NCBI GenBank assembly: GCA_001695595.3
Contig: MBPM02000030.1
Location: forward strand, 186,001-250,000
Direction of reading: 5' to 3'
From: Plasmopara viticola
Lineage: Eukaryota > Oomycota > Peronosporomycetes > Peronosporales > Peronosporaceae
DNA length: 64,000 bases
Shown: piece after piece, positions 10,992 through 21,640 of the stretch
How the letters are laid out: each line of letters opens with the position of its first letter
Numbering within the stretch: the stretch's first letter is position 1
The notes under the pieces: generated by a model
Database searches by the model: none
What the model saw: only the letters and a program-made list of their open reading frames with translations
Told to the model about the DNA's origin: nothing
Position numbers and translations under genes: made by a program

Positions 10992-11528
10992 ATGAAGCTA
11001 TTTTATCGCCTTATTGTGAGCGCGGCCTGTATTGCAACTCTTGGAGCGACCATAGCTGCCCCTATTGCATCTCAAGACGGTGACGCTAACGATGCAAGTA
11101 CTAAAAGTAGCAAAACCGTGTCAAAACTGCTTCGTGGTCCGGAGCCCTACATCAATGCCGAATTAAATCCCCTTCTCGACGAGGCAGAGCTAATCCCATT
11201 AGCTGCAGAGCAAGATGAACAGCTAGCTGCGGCTGGTGCAGTTGACGAGGAAAGCGTAGTTGAACCACCTGTCTTGTCAGTAATGCCCAAAACAGATGAT
11301 GAAGCTCTTCAAGTGGAAGGTCTCAAACACGCAGTTCGAGAGCAGTCTACTCCAAAGGACTGCGTGGCCGAGTTTGGTCATCACTTGCGCAGCTCAGTTG
11401 ACCCTGATCCAGTTGCCCAAATGTATTTTGAAAAACCGATTCCATCAAACATCTTGGGGACAACGCAATCGGGTTTAAATGAGATCGCGGGGCTTAGTGA
11501 GAAGGGAAGACTTCGTGGTCCCGAGTAA
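10992..11528 (+). CDS. small secreted effector candidate with RxLR-like KLLR motif
   Basis: 178 residues. The ATG at 10992 is chosen over the in-frame ATG at 10968 because it places a classic signal peptide at the N terminus (MKLFYRLIVSAACIATLGAT, cleavage near residues 22-26). Residues 45-48 are KLLR, at the position where oomycete effectors carry RxLR, followed by an acidic Glu/Asp/Ala-rich segment that could stand in for the dEER motif. There is no recognisable WY domain and only one Cys after the signal. The last five residues repeat the LRGPE that follows the KLLR site; the repeat is also seen in the DNA. The function is inferred from architecture only: secretion, possible host delivery. 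An apoplastic secreted protein is the alternative. Confidence 0.7.
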   Translation: MKLFYRLIVSAACIATLGATIAAPIASQDGDANDASTKSSKTVSKLLRGPEPYINAELNPLLDEAELIPLAAEQDEQLAAAGAVDEESVVEPPVLSVMPKTDDEALQVEGLKHAVREQSTPKDCVAEFGHHLRSSVDPDPVAQMYFEKPIPSNILGTTQSGLNEIAGLSEKGRLRGPE

Positions 11529-11892
11529 ATTGTTTTCAGCGCGCTTTACTATCTATAATGATTTAAAAATTTAATATTAATTTGCCTAAAGATAACAAGT
11601 GTGATTTGAAATACGTACATAAGGAGATAGCTGCGGTAGGTATGCTAAGCATTGAGCTTGTGGAATGTGGCTAAGAAGCGCGGGATTATTCAACCTGATT
11701 GCCCACTCTTTTTGGTCTTTGATTACAGTAAATAATTGTGGCCTTTCAAATTCGTGTCGGAGCCACACAACAGCTTGTACGAAGGAGGCGTGCACGAGTA
11801 CACAAGATCTTGCAATGAACGGCCGTTCATTAGTCCCGATCTTGATTACATTAACGTGATAAAAATGCAGTTTAACGATTGACTGTATAATT
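11529..11892. other. 3' flank of the KLLR effector gene
   Basis: AT-rich, about 360 bp up to the MITE-like element. No gene or RNA is recognised. Confidence 0.5.
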
Positions 11893-12113
11893 TAGGGAAT
11901 CGTTAAACTGCTGGTACCCTTTTGGTAAACTGCCGGTACCCCTTGATTTTAGCCAATAACATTAGTTCATTCTCTCATTGATAGAATGAGCTATTCTCAT
12001 TAGCCAATAACATTAGTTCATTCTCCCATTGATAAAATGAGCTATTCTCATTGGCTAAAATCAAGGGGTACCGGCACTTTACCAAAAGGATACCGGCATT
12101 TAACGATTCCCTA
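11893..12113. mobile_element. foldback MITE-like element with ~65-bp terminal inverted repeats
   Basis: The left arm (11893-11957, beginning TAGGGAATCGTTAAA) is matched by the reverse complement of the right arm (12050-12113) with only a handful of mismatches and one single-base indel. AATT flanks both ends and is the likely target-site duplication, though because AATT is palindromic the exact end is ambiguous by a few bases. Between the arms is a two-copy 51-bp direct repeat. Each arm also carries two related short motifs around GGTACC. There is no coding capacity. The total of about 220 bp fits a non-autonomous foldback/MITE DNA transposon or a stable hairpin element. Confidence 0.8.
11952..12053. 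repeat. two-copy 51-bp tandem repeat inside the MITE-like element
   Basis: The unit begins GCCAATAACATTAGTTC at 11952 and again at 12003. The copies differ at only a few positions. Each unit itself holds an imperfect palindrome around the AATGAG/CTCATT motifs. Confidence 0.8.
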
Positions 12114-15100
12114 AATTTGAGGTTTATCCTAAAATTGTCCAATTTTTGCTCCGTAATTAAGACGACAAAAGTACCGCCCTTTGTTGCACCAAGAATCACC
12201 ATTCTGTAAAGGATCATTTTACGAGAAGCGGGCTTTGACCACGAAGAGTCTCCCCCGTTGATCACATTCGCTAGGAAAGGTTTGAATCTTCTTAATTTTT
12301 GAATGAATAGTCAATTTGGTCACGCTGTGGTCATACGGTGACCAAACTGGTAGCAGAGACGTCTGACGGCCAGTAAGGTCACTTTACGATGACCAAGACA
12401 ACACCGAAGAGGTCGTTTCGTCTTTACAAGTGCTACTGCATTAAAATTACGCTCATAGACGCCGCGCGAGGAGTGGCCACTGTAGCGCACGAAGCAAATG
12501 TCTAGATAGAACTCATCACGAGGGTTTCTTTCTTTTCGTCTGATTTGTTTTTTGAGAAGTGGAAAGACCTCGCATGGGACAGCCACTTATGCTGTCACCC
12601 GGTGGGGGATGAGTCACATAGATTTTAACCCACTGCATTGGTGACTTCGGCCTCGAATTCCGTCAAAGACAAGTATCAAAAGCTGTCATCTCTTACCTCA
12701 CTCTTTTTCTTGTAGCTCTTAACTTCGGTGGCTTCGTCATCTAAAGCGGTTCAGCTCAAGTCTATTACCCCACGTCCATGTCGTTTTGGATAATCTCTTT
12801 CTCGTGGCCGATGAGTCTGGTGTTAAGTTTAACGCCCTGACGGGCGTACTTCGCGCGATGAGGTCATTTGATAGCGCTGTTGTTAACATGGGAACTCAAT
12901 GCAGACCTAGCGGACCAAATTAAGCAAGTAGAGGCCGGAAAGCGCGCACTACTTTTTGTAATATACATCGGACGAGAGAGAACAATAAGCGTGTATTTCC
13001 CGCCGCGATGAAGTGAGAAACTTTTTTTGCTTTTCTTGCCTAAGTGGCTCTCTGGCGGCCTTAGCATTTATGTCTCGCCTCTTATTGTCCAGGTGCAGCT
13101 TTTGTATGAGGCACCGCAAAAGTTTTATGCATAGTCTTTGTTGATAGCGCAATCATTGTAATCGAAGTGGCTTCGGGCACAGAGCCACTTCGTTGGAGTG
13201 GAGCAATTGTGAAGCTCAATCTTACAATGGTTATGCGCGTGCTTCAAGCTCCGTGTTCGTAAGCATCCTGTGGTTAGGAGGATACGCTTCAGTACTTCCT
13301 TACACTTTTACCACCAAGACTTATTTGGATGACCAGTTCTAAATTTGGTTAGGACTTACGAATATTACAACGCATCTTAGCTAAGGTACTTAACGTCCGT
13401 ACATCAAGTGAATTTTTCTAGCTAGGTGGAATGGAGGCCTATCCGAGATGTCTCGGCTTCAGCGCCGGGCACCGGGAGCTAAGCTGAGGGAATGGAGTCA
13501 GCTCTACCATGCCTCTATCGTGCAGCTAAATGATTTGCGGCAAGCATGCAATGTGCCTGTTGCTTTTATTTATATCACAATAGCCCTTAAATAGTCGTTT
13601 TAGAAAATCCCACGTGCTATGTAAAGCGAGACAAAACATGCCATTTCTTAAAAGGATATTAGAGCACATTCACTCTACTACCCACTTAATATGCTGACCT
13701 TGACGGCCAAATAGTAACAACAGAAACCTTCTCACCTCGACCAGCCTCGTGCTTTCCAAATGAGAAGCATTAGCCTTTGCATTACCATGCCTATGGCACA
13801 CAAGATTTTTCACGCGTATGGACTTGGCGGTCAGCCGCAACTACTTCAAAGAGGAACCGGACTTCTAGGCTTGAGGGGATGAACTCTTTCGACATAGGCT
13901 TTACAAGACTGCATAACTTAGCGCGAGGTCTCATAGCCATATTGGTGAGTCGCTTTCTTTTGCAATGATCTTCAGGTTTGACCGAGTGCTCAAAGGGCAC
14001 ACTTAAATTGATACGTGGCTTGCCAGCCAATGATGCGGTAATTACGGATGCTACCAGCTGCTGTTTGGTCATCCGTGTCTGGTCACCACGAAAATTTACC
14101 ACGGAGGCGACACTGTGAAGTGATGCGGGGGTAACTTTTAGGCTCATACAAGACTCCGCGTTTGGCAATGTCTCCCAGGACGACCCATTAATTGTTGGAT
14201 GCATCTGCATCGTCTTAGGATGTATACCGGGCTATATGTAGAGGATTTATTTTATTTTGCTCAAAATATCGAGCTCGCCCTTTCTAGTAGCAAGATTTTA
14301 TGCATAGCACCTCCATTTAAGTCATTTTAGTCTCTTCCTCGTGTTTGCCCGAACATATTCTGTCAATCTTGGTCGGAGTGAGTCGCCAGCCATGCTATTA
14401 TATATTCAGTCGACTTTAGGCAAAGTGCGATACTAATTTTTGAAATAAATTGGTCACATAAAAAATTGCCGAGAATCTCTCCGCTTATTCCGAGAGCGTT
14501 CGGATCTTAAAGTGTTGGTGAAGCTCTGGGGTGTCTCAGCTTTTTTATGTAGAAAAGTATGCATTGTGTAAATTAAGTAAGCGCATTATCAAGTGCAACC
14601 ACAAATACCACGTTGTTGGCGTCACAGCGCACATACCGCGCAGTACAGTCAAATAAAGTGTCTACGGATGGCACGGTGTAAAAAAGCTTTCAATAGTTGA
14701 AATTAACGTCTGTCAAATCTAGTGGTGGCCGCGGACATCCTCGCATCCCAAAGTATTGATCATATAGTTGTAAATAGCCTAGCTGCTTGAACCGGCTCCA
14801 ATAGGTTTCAAACGTACCTTCTTGCAAAAGCGGCACTATATCCGTGTTGCCATTAACCTCCGGCAAGCTAAAGACAAAATCGAAGCTTATGGATCACAAC
14901 AATCTGCTGGTATTGCCGAAATTTTAAGCGGCCAGCGTGTGCGTCACAAGTTTGACCCTTTGACATGTACCACAATTCATGCGACCCACTAATATATACT
15001 GACCCTTCACTTTGTTGTGTATACCGAAAAGAACGTTTCAAGCCCAAATGAACAAAAAATAAGCAGCACGTGCACATCTACTCTCAGGTCTTGATCATTT

Positions 15101-17180
15101 ATAGCAACGACACGAATTGGAATCACGAATTTATCCTATAGCAGATCATTCTCAGAGCGATGCAAATGCGATTGGTGCTGAGGGGTCTATTTAATTCTTT
15201 TCCTGCCATAAAAATCTGCACTCAAGGCTCTAGGCTAGCTTCCATTTTGTATGCTCATTCTTCAATAGTAGTTTCTGCCATGCTAGTGTGATCACCATCT
15301 AGCTAGCGCAAAAGTGCATCGGCAAGCTCATTGAGTTCGTCAGCCTTCTATATTGTATGAATTTTACTTTCCGCGAAAGCATCAAAGCCGTGTTGCAATT
15401 CCTCAAGACAAGTGGGGCATATTTGCCCGTGTAAAATGCCTGCATCAACTGCAAAGGAAGAAGATGCACTCGGGGTGCCTTAGATGTGGCGAGCAGCCCT
15501 ATGTAATGAACGAAGTTCTTTTATAAAGCCCTGAGCTGCCTGGACTAAAATGATATTGACTCGCTCTCTGTCCTAATCAGTTTTCAATAATGTGCAGCCG
15601 TCGAGAGCGTAGCAAAAGACGATAAATGTCACTTTCTTATTTTTAAGGACAAGAGAGGTTTTGCGAGATTCGCATAGCTAACACAACATTAGTGGAAATA
15701 ATTAGCTTCTTTCTCTGGTGTAGGCCAGCCAATAGAGCGTTCACTTGCTTGATGTCTTCTCGAGATTTATGGAATATTGCAAATCATCCGACGCTGAAAA
15801 GTTGCTCAACCGCCAAAACTTATCAGTTGATGATGAGGTAAAACTAAAATGAAAACGTACCTATGGTGGCATGAATGGGCCTCCAAAGCCGGCTTAATTT
15901 TTTAAAGCGGCTGTGAGCGAATGAATCGTCTTCAGTTGTCTGACTTGAAGTCCGTAGTGATCAAAACAATTGTGTGATCAAATCGTCGCCGAGGCTTAAG
16001 ACACTATCACAGCATACCTTTAGGTGAAAAAATCTACCTGAATCTGATAGCGACCATCTTAGTAATGAAGTGCACTGTACCCGGACATGTCGTTAAGCAG
16101 CACGTCCTCCTTCATAATAAGTGCTTGTGTAGGTACCGCTCAAATACTCAGCTTATATTGAGCATAAACCACTTTCAACCCCCCCCGCTAGTTTCCCGAG
16201 CACAGACAATCATGAACAAGTGAAAAGATTGCGACTTTTGCCTCTCCCTTTGACTTTTCGGCGATCGAGGCATCAATCAGCTCACACTTCTCGCGTGGAG
16301 CCTTGTGACACGATCTTTGCGTAGCTCGTTTATCCAGTAGACTAATAGTACTCTGGACACCACACCTGAAAAAATTGTCTTATGTAAATTTTAAATTTCT
16401 CGGGGAGTCTTTGAGCCAAGGCGCAATGTACGCTGCCTATGAAGATAATTTAAGACATATACGTTTTCTATATGTAGATTCAAGATAATTTTACTTATAG
16501 GACAACACCTCTTAAAGATATCCGCGTAGCAAAGGAGTAAGTAGCTTTGAGCTTTTTGTGGTTAGTAACTGGCAATGCCTCTAATTAACGCACACCTGCT
16601 GTGATGCAGCGACAACTTACACAGTCAATTTCTCTTGAAGATAAAGCCTTTTGCCTAAAATATACCCCGGAGATTTGCATTCCTATTTTTATCGAGTGAG
16701 GCGATACTTTTCGCACTTCATGCCCAACAAAGGTCAAAATTATTCACTGCATATACAAATCTGTGTTACCCACTCGTGAAAATTTGCTGCTCACACTTAA
16801 TGGCTACATGTTCCTCGCCTGCATAACTTTTTTACCCACTGCGTATGCTTCTGCTTGCATATTTTTATGCTGGTTACACGCTATGCCACCAGCCTCTACG
16901 ATTTCTCTTCCTATATCTAATATGCTTTCGTTGGCGCCTTCAGCACAGCTGATATCTTATCGTTCGTAGGGTGTTAAAGACGTTGTCAAGTCCGCGTACG
17001 TAAAAATTATGATATCTTCGATACCGTAAATGTCTATCTTGGGTAGACACTTGCTTAGAAACCTTTCAAATAGCCGACTCTGAAAGGGGTACGAGCATGA
17101 CTAAGCAGAGCTCTGTCTTGTAGAATGGTGCGGCTAGTTTTAACAGCTTTGCCCCCCATCCCCAAGGGCTCATGCATTTC
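12114..17180. other. gene-poor, probably decayed-transposon region
   Basis: About 5 kb without a supported gene. Open frames are short and frequently interrupted. A 9-bp inverted repeat (TTTGGTCAC/GTGACCAAA, 12315-12346) is the only clear local structure. A minus-strand frame at about 13791-14210 is the longest, with no motif I recognise. Some minus-strand peptides near 15.3 kb faintly recall retroelement RNase H ends, but not enough to name an element. Confidence 0.5.
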
Positions 17181-17312
17181 TAGCCATGGCATGCCCAAAA
17201 CTAAGCCATACTTGTCTCATGCATTTCTTGCCATGGCATGCCCAAAACTCAGTCATACCTGTCTCTTGCCTTTTTAGCCATGGCATGCCCAAAACTCAGT
17301 CATACTTGTCTG
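17181..17312. repeat. three-copy 47-bp tandem repeat
   Basis: Three units, aligned at 17183, 17230 and 17277, each contain GCCATGGCATGCCCAAAACT followed by a variable TACTTGTCT-type tail. The period is 47 bp, with a few substitutions. It lies in non-coding sequence. The short open frame across it is a by-product of the repeat. Confidence 0.85.
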
Positions 17313-18908
17313 TATTCAGGACAAAAACTAGTCTTTTGCCGTCAAAATGCTCGAGATCTGTAGCTAGGTCTACTTAAATCTTAGGAATGGCTACACTGTT
17401 CTTCTGGCCAGTCGAAGCGAGACTAGCTTATTTCTACTGCTGTTTTCTGGAGCATAAGACTGTCATTTTCGGTTTACTACAATCGTTTGTCGACGCGTAA
17501 AAATCTACGACGCGTTAGAGGCTACCAAGATCTGAAACGGGAGAAATATCTTTTCATCTGTGCGTGTACCGACGGCACCTCCGCTACTTACTGGTCGCAT
17601 AAGATACGATCCGGTTTTGCGCATCGGCTTCCACACAGAAGACCGTGTGCTGCACCACACGCACCTCGGCTATTGGTCGATTATACCATGTCGGTAACAC
17701 GCCGAGTCTCGTCCACGAGAAGCTTTGCCCAGTGGGCTTCATGCAGCACTACGTGCATCATCAGACCCACTTCATCGATGTTCTGACCTACATTTACCCA
17801 TACGTTGCATAGTATGCAACGAATGCTGTTCTCTACGAGTTTTCCAAGTATGGAGAAACGGACAAATTTGTCAGAGCAGGCCGCTATGTTGAGCAATCAA
17901 GCGAATGGAGCTTCAGACGCGCACTGATCTCGTCGGGTCCTTTTCCGTTGCATGTTGCGCTTTTATGGGATCAAACATGAATGTCAGCTTACCGGCCCGT
18001 TTTTCATGACTTGCGACAAATAAGCATACTGCTTATTTTCTTTCAATATCAGCTGTAAAGACTTAGATGTACGATTGACTACAAACGCTGCCAGGCGCAT
18101 AAAGCTGCTGTTGCAAGAAAACACGTGAATTCAATTTTCTGACCACTTAGAGTAGGCACAAATTGCAGGTCGCTCAGTTTTTATTTTTTTAGTCATATTA
18201 GTAATACCCCCTCTAGAGTAAAAATTATACATAATCGATTATGTATTGTTTATCCATTAGCTCCGTACTGATTTTTGAGCATCACATGACTTGCATAGTA
18301 ATGCCACAAGTTGCTATGGCACGTACTGATTTCGTGTATCTCCGTTGTAAGAGTCGCCCTGGTCGTAAATGAATGACCTGGCCAACCGTCAACTTACTTT
18401 GCTCATCATTATGGTCGAACCGAGTCAAAGTTCACAATATTAATATAAGTTTCTGTGGAGAAGGGTGTAACGGTCCTTCACATAAAGCTGAGCATTTTTG
18501 TCAAAAGCCGCCTTCCCGTTAAGAAGCTTAAGATGAATGCTGGCTCCTTGGTCGAAGGATATCGGCCCTGCTTAAAATGCAGAATCCAATACACTGCCTA
18601 CAAATGTTTCTTTGTGAGACCAAAAGCATTAAAAATGGTGTATTGAGCAAATCAATTTTTAAATTGCACATGTCGATTTTCTGACGATGGGGGATGGTGA
18701 ACGGAAGGTCGTACATGTTCCTGCACGCCTCTGTGCAAGGTGCTGAGTAGCCCAAGATTGAAAAAAAAGTCGGCGGCGTCTTAGAATTTGATGTAGGTAT
18801 ATTCGAATGAAGTATAAGATAGCACTCTTTCCGAATATTACAAGAACCAAAAAAAATTTGTTAACATTTTGTTCTATCTATACACAACAAAAATCGCCGT
18901 CCCCCTTA
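17313..18908. other. gene-free stretch
   Basis: About 1.6 kb. Plus-strand frames between 17480 and 17960 look somewhat protein-like but are broken by stops and frame changes. I recognise no family, so if coding it is a pseudogene. Confidence 0.45.
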
Positions 18909-20058
18909 TCAATCTAGCAAATCGATAAATTTCACAAGAATTTGCTTAATCTTGTCCATCACACTTTTCGGCATAACAGAATCCTCCTGTGCTCCAGCAT
19001 CCAGTAGTGACTCCAACAAACCCCACAACTCACGTTTCCGATACATGTGCGTCTGAAGATAAAGCTGCGAGCCCAATATTTGTTCCAGAAGCACCATATA
19101 ATGGAGTCGCGTAATGTCCTTCTGCGGTACATCGGTGCACTCTCTGATTACGAGGTCGATAAGTACCTTAAAGTCGTTCACAAACACTAAAGCCGAAGCC
19201 GTCTCATCTGCTAGAATGTCCCCAAATAACTGTTATAAAATAAAAATTCAACATACTTTTTAGTGTTCAATTTCAATCGACTAAAACTCAATCAGAATTT
19301 CGCACCTGCAGCGCATTCCACAAATGAATAGTTCTCTCTATTGGACACGGACATCCGCACGAGTTGATGACGTGCAGCAATGCCCCGCTTAGTTGCTCCC
19401 TACCGTCCTTCATATCTCTCAGCACTTTCGCAACTAGCACTGAGCATCCAGATTTTTTTTCATGGTCATGAAAGAGCCCTAAGCACATTGTTGTTGCTGC
19501 AAAAACCTTTGTGGAACAGGCCGACAGAAGCCGTAGCATTTTAGTCAGCATGCCTACGTACATGCTGCTGTAGAATACACAAGCGCAAACATCACTCTGT
19601 GTGGCCAGCAACACTCTTTCAAGAAACTCTAGCCACATAAAAAGCTGTTCGGCTTGTTTGAAGTCGGTGGCGTCGAGCTCCTCCATCACTTGGCACGTGG
19701 AACTCACAATCGCACGAAGTTTATGCGTTTCTTTAACATTAAAGCTTACAACTTCATCGGAGTCTGAATTGCTCATGTTGCACCACGCAAGTAGCAACTC
19801 CACAGCGCGAATGCGTAGCCATAATGGGGCGAAAATCACGTCCAGAATCAACGTCCACAATTCCCGCGACGTCTGAGCGAATGGCGGCACCCAGTCGTCT
19901 ACAGCAACTTCAGTGTCCTTGGTGATGGCGCTGTCAGCGTGAGATATGCACAGTTGCTTCTCGATGCGTGCGAGAAGCTCTAAGTTTTCGCTCTGATCCA
20001 CGGGCGAGTCCTCGGTGCTACGAAGGCCCATTGTATTGGCTTGCAAAGTGACCAACAT
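18909..20058 (-). CDS. SPIN90/Ldb17 leucine-rich-domain protein (Arp2/3 activator-like)
   Basis: Two exons on the minus strand, 20058-19306 and 19229-18909, give 357 residues. The intron (19305-19230) is GTGCGA...TAACAG; phase 0. The join reads WNALQ/LFGDILADETASALVFVNDFKVLIDLVIREC. This matches the signature of the SPIN90/Ldb17 leucine-rich domain (a ...TNDMMVLIDVLLR-type run, then YLQxxHRxxxL); here the second block is YLQTHMYRKRELWGLLESLL. In animals and yeast these proteins bind Arp2/3 and promote linear actin nucleation at endocytic or cortical sites. The animal protein's SH3 domain and proline region are absent, and the protein is close to the isolated helical domain, as in fungal Dip1. 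Upstream exons cannot be excluded. Confidence 0.75.
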
Positions 20059-20423
20059 GATGCGGTAAAAAATATGTCATGTGCTCTCATATTTAGACAT
20101 TTTAATATTTCGCGTATTTTTTCTTATATTTTATGAAAGCGCTAGTAAATGTCGCAGATTATACCCAACTTTCCACGATTTTCGTGATGGCACGGACGAT
20201 GAGGATCGAATAAACTATTCGAGATGACCGCTGGAGAGTTCGGCAAGATATAATTTTGAAAGCACAGGTTCGCTGGAAAACTAAAGTGGTTCCATAAAGT
20301 TATGACCAAGTTTTGTAGCAAGGCCTTGAAGATCTGCAACGTGTAATTAGCCGCTGAAAGGTTCGCTTTAGCAAGCTAGACTTTATGTAGGAAATTATAA
20401 AATCTTGTCAGTTGTAAAGGGAG
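20059..20423. other. intergenic stretch
   Basis: About 365 bp between the SPIN90-like gene's ATG and the left target-site duplication of the LINE. It should hold the SPIN90-like promoter. No other element is seen. Confidence 0.5.
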
Positions 20424-21594
20424 ATGGTGAGTGTATGTAATGTAATGTATTACGTTATCGCGTTGCCAAGGTATGCACGTGCTAGGCTCAGTCTGGCTAG
20501 TCCACGGCATAGAGTGGTGTCCGCATACGTCGAGTCTCGTTCGGCGGGCAGTGCATCCAGCACCGAGGTCGTATGGGTCTTCCATTTCTTTCGGTCTTGT
20601 GCAAGGGTACGTACCACTTCAAGGTCTTGTGCTATCCGGAGTCGAAAGCCGGAGCCACGGGAAACAAGGTTGTGGTCGAGTGTCGAGGGGAGCGTGGTGC
20701 GGGGACGTCCGCGCCATTTTGCTGCGGTGGAGAAGAAGTAGGCGCATCTGGAGGTTAGCTGGAATGTCGGGATAGCGGCGAAGTACATGGCCAAACAGGC
20801 GCCAGCGAGCTTGTGTCAGTCGTAGTCTCAGCGGCCGCTCATCACAGAGGTCGTAGAGTCTTGCATTCGAAATGGGTCGGGGGTAGCGATAGCCAAGAGC
20901 GTAGCGAAGCTGGCGGCGATGGAAACTCTCGAGGCCGTGGAGCTCTGACTTGGTAAGAGCCCAGTTGTACAGCAGAATCGGTAGAACGTAGGTGTTGTAC
21001 AATCGAATGCGTGTCTTGGGTGAGATGAACGTGGGGCGGAGCCAGACGGACCAGAGGCGGTGGAGCGCGAGGGTGGCCAGGGACTTGCGTCGGGATAGAT
21101 CTTTGATATCGCCGAGGAGTGTTCCGAGCTTCTTAGTGTGGTGCCAGGTTTCTTCTCGGGATCGGGCGTGTCGAGTGGCGCCCGACGGGTTGCAGTGGCG
21201 GCGGATTTCGGTGACTTCGGTCTTGGCTTTTTTTTTTTTTTTCAGGGTTAGAAGGAAGTCATCAATGCGGTGCTCACCTCTATCGTAGATCTTGGTTTCT
21301 CGGAGGCCAAGGATATCGACGCGGTAGCGCCGGAGTTCTTCGGAGAGTGTTTCGTGCTTCTTGCGCTTCGAACCTAGAGAATTCACATTAAAGGAGCCAA
21401 TCCGGATGCGGTTGGCGCGGTTAAGGGCGTGGAAGGGGGTTTGGCCTGGTGCTGGAGACCGTCGCGTCGAGGGTGAGACTCGTTAGAGACCTGCAGATGC
21501 CCGAGAGCACCTGCCCGAAGCGCGCGAGCATTAAGCCCCCGCGCTTGGAAGGAGGGCGTCACCCCAACCTTTTCCGAAAATGGTGAGTGTATGT
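20424..21594 (-). mobile_element. internally deleted non-LTR retrotransposon (LINE), with 15-bp target-site duplications
   Basis: The direct repeats ATGGTGAGTGTATGT at 20424-20438 and 21580-21594 flank a minus-strand element of about 1.14 kb. Its frame begins with an AP-endonuclease-like N terminus (RANRIRIGSFNVNSLGSK, then RRYRVDILGLRETK). It passes through an A13-T13-type homopolymer at about 21228-21242, then jumps straight to the C-terminal part of a LINE reverse transcriptase (TRIRLYNTYVLPILLYN, then a QARWRLFGHVLRR motif). The RT catalytic core (YxDD) is missing. The tail GRPRTTLPSTLDHNL continues in another frame after a frameshift near 20740. The short TACATTACATT-like 3' end is typical of LINEs. 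It is dead but structurally complete at both ends. Confidence 0.9.
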
Positions 21595-21640
21595 TAACCA
21601 ATAAGTTGTACTTCCCGTACTTTACGTACGATCTGCATCG

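Noticed and set aside
15280..15350. Minus-strand peptide resembling the end of a retroelement RNase H (NELADALLR)
   Set aside because: Only about a dozen residues match, stops surround it, and no other retroelement domain is aligned nearby.
17186..17377. Small repetitive protein
   Set aside because: It is the translation of the 47-bp tandem repeat, which changes frame between units.
17480..17960. Degenerate protein-coding gene
   Set aside because: Frames look protein-like in places, but no family is recognised and stops occur in each frame; not enough to call a pseudogene.
20619..21386. A 255-residue host protein
   Set aside because: It is the fused endonuclease/RT frame of the deleted LINE, bounded by target-site duplications.
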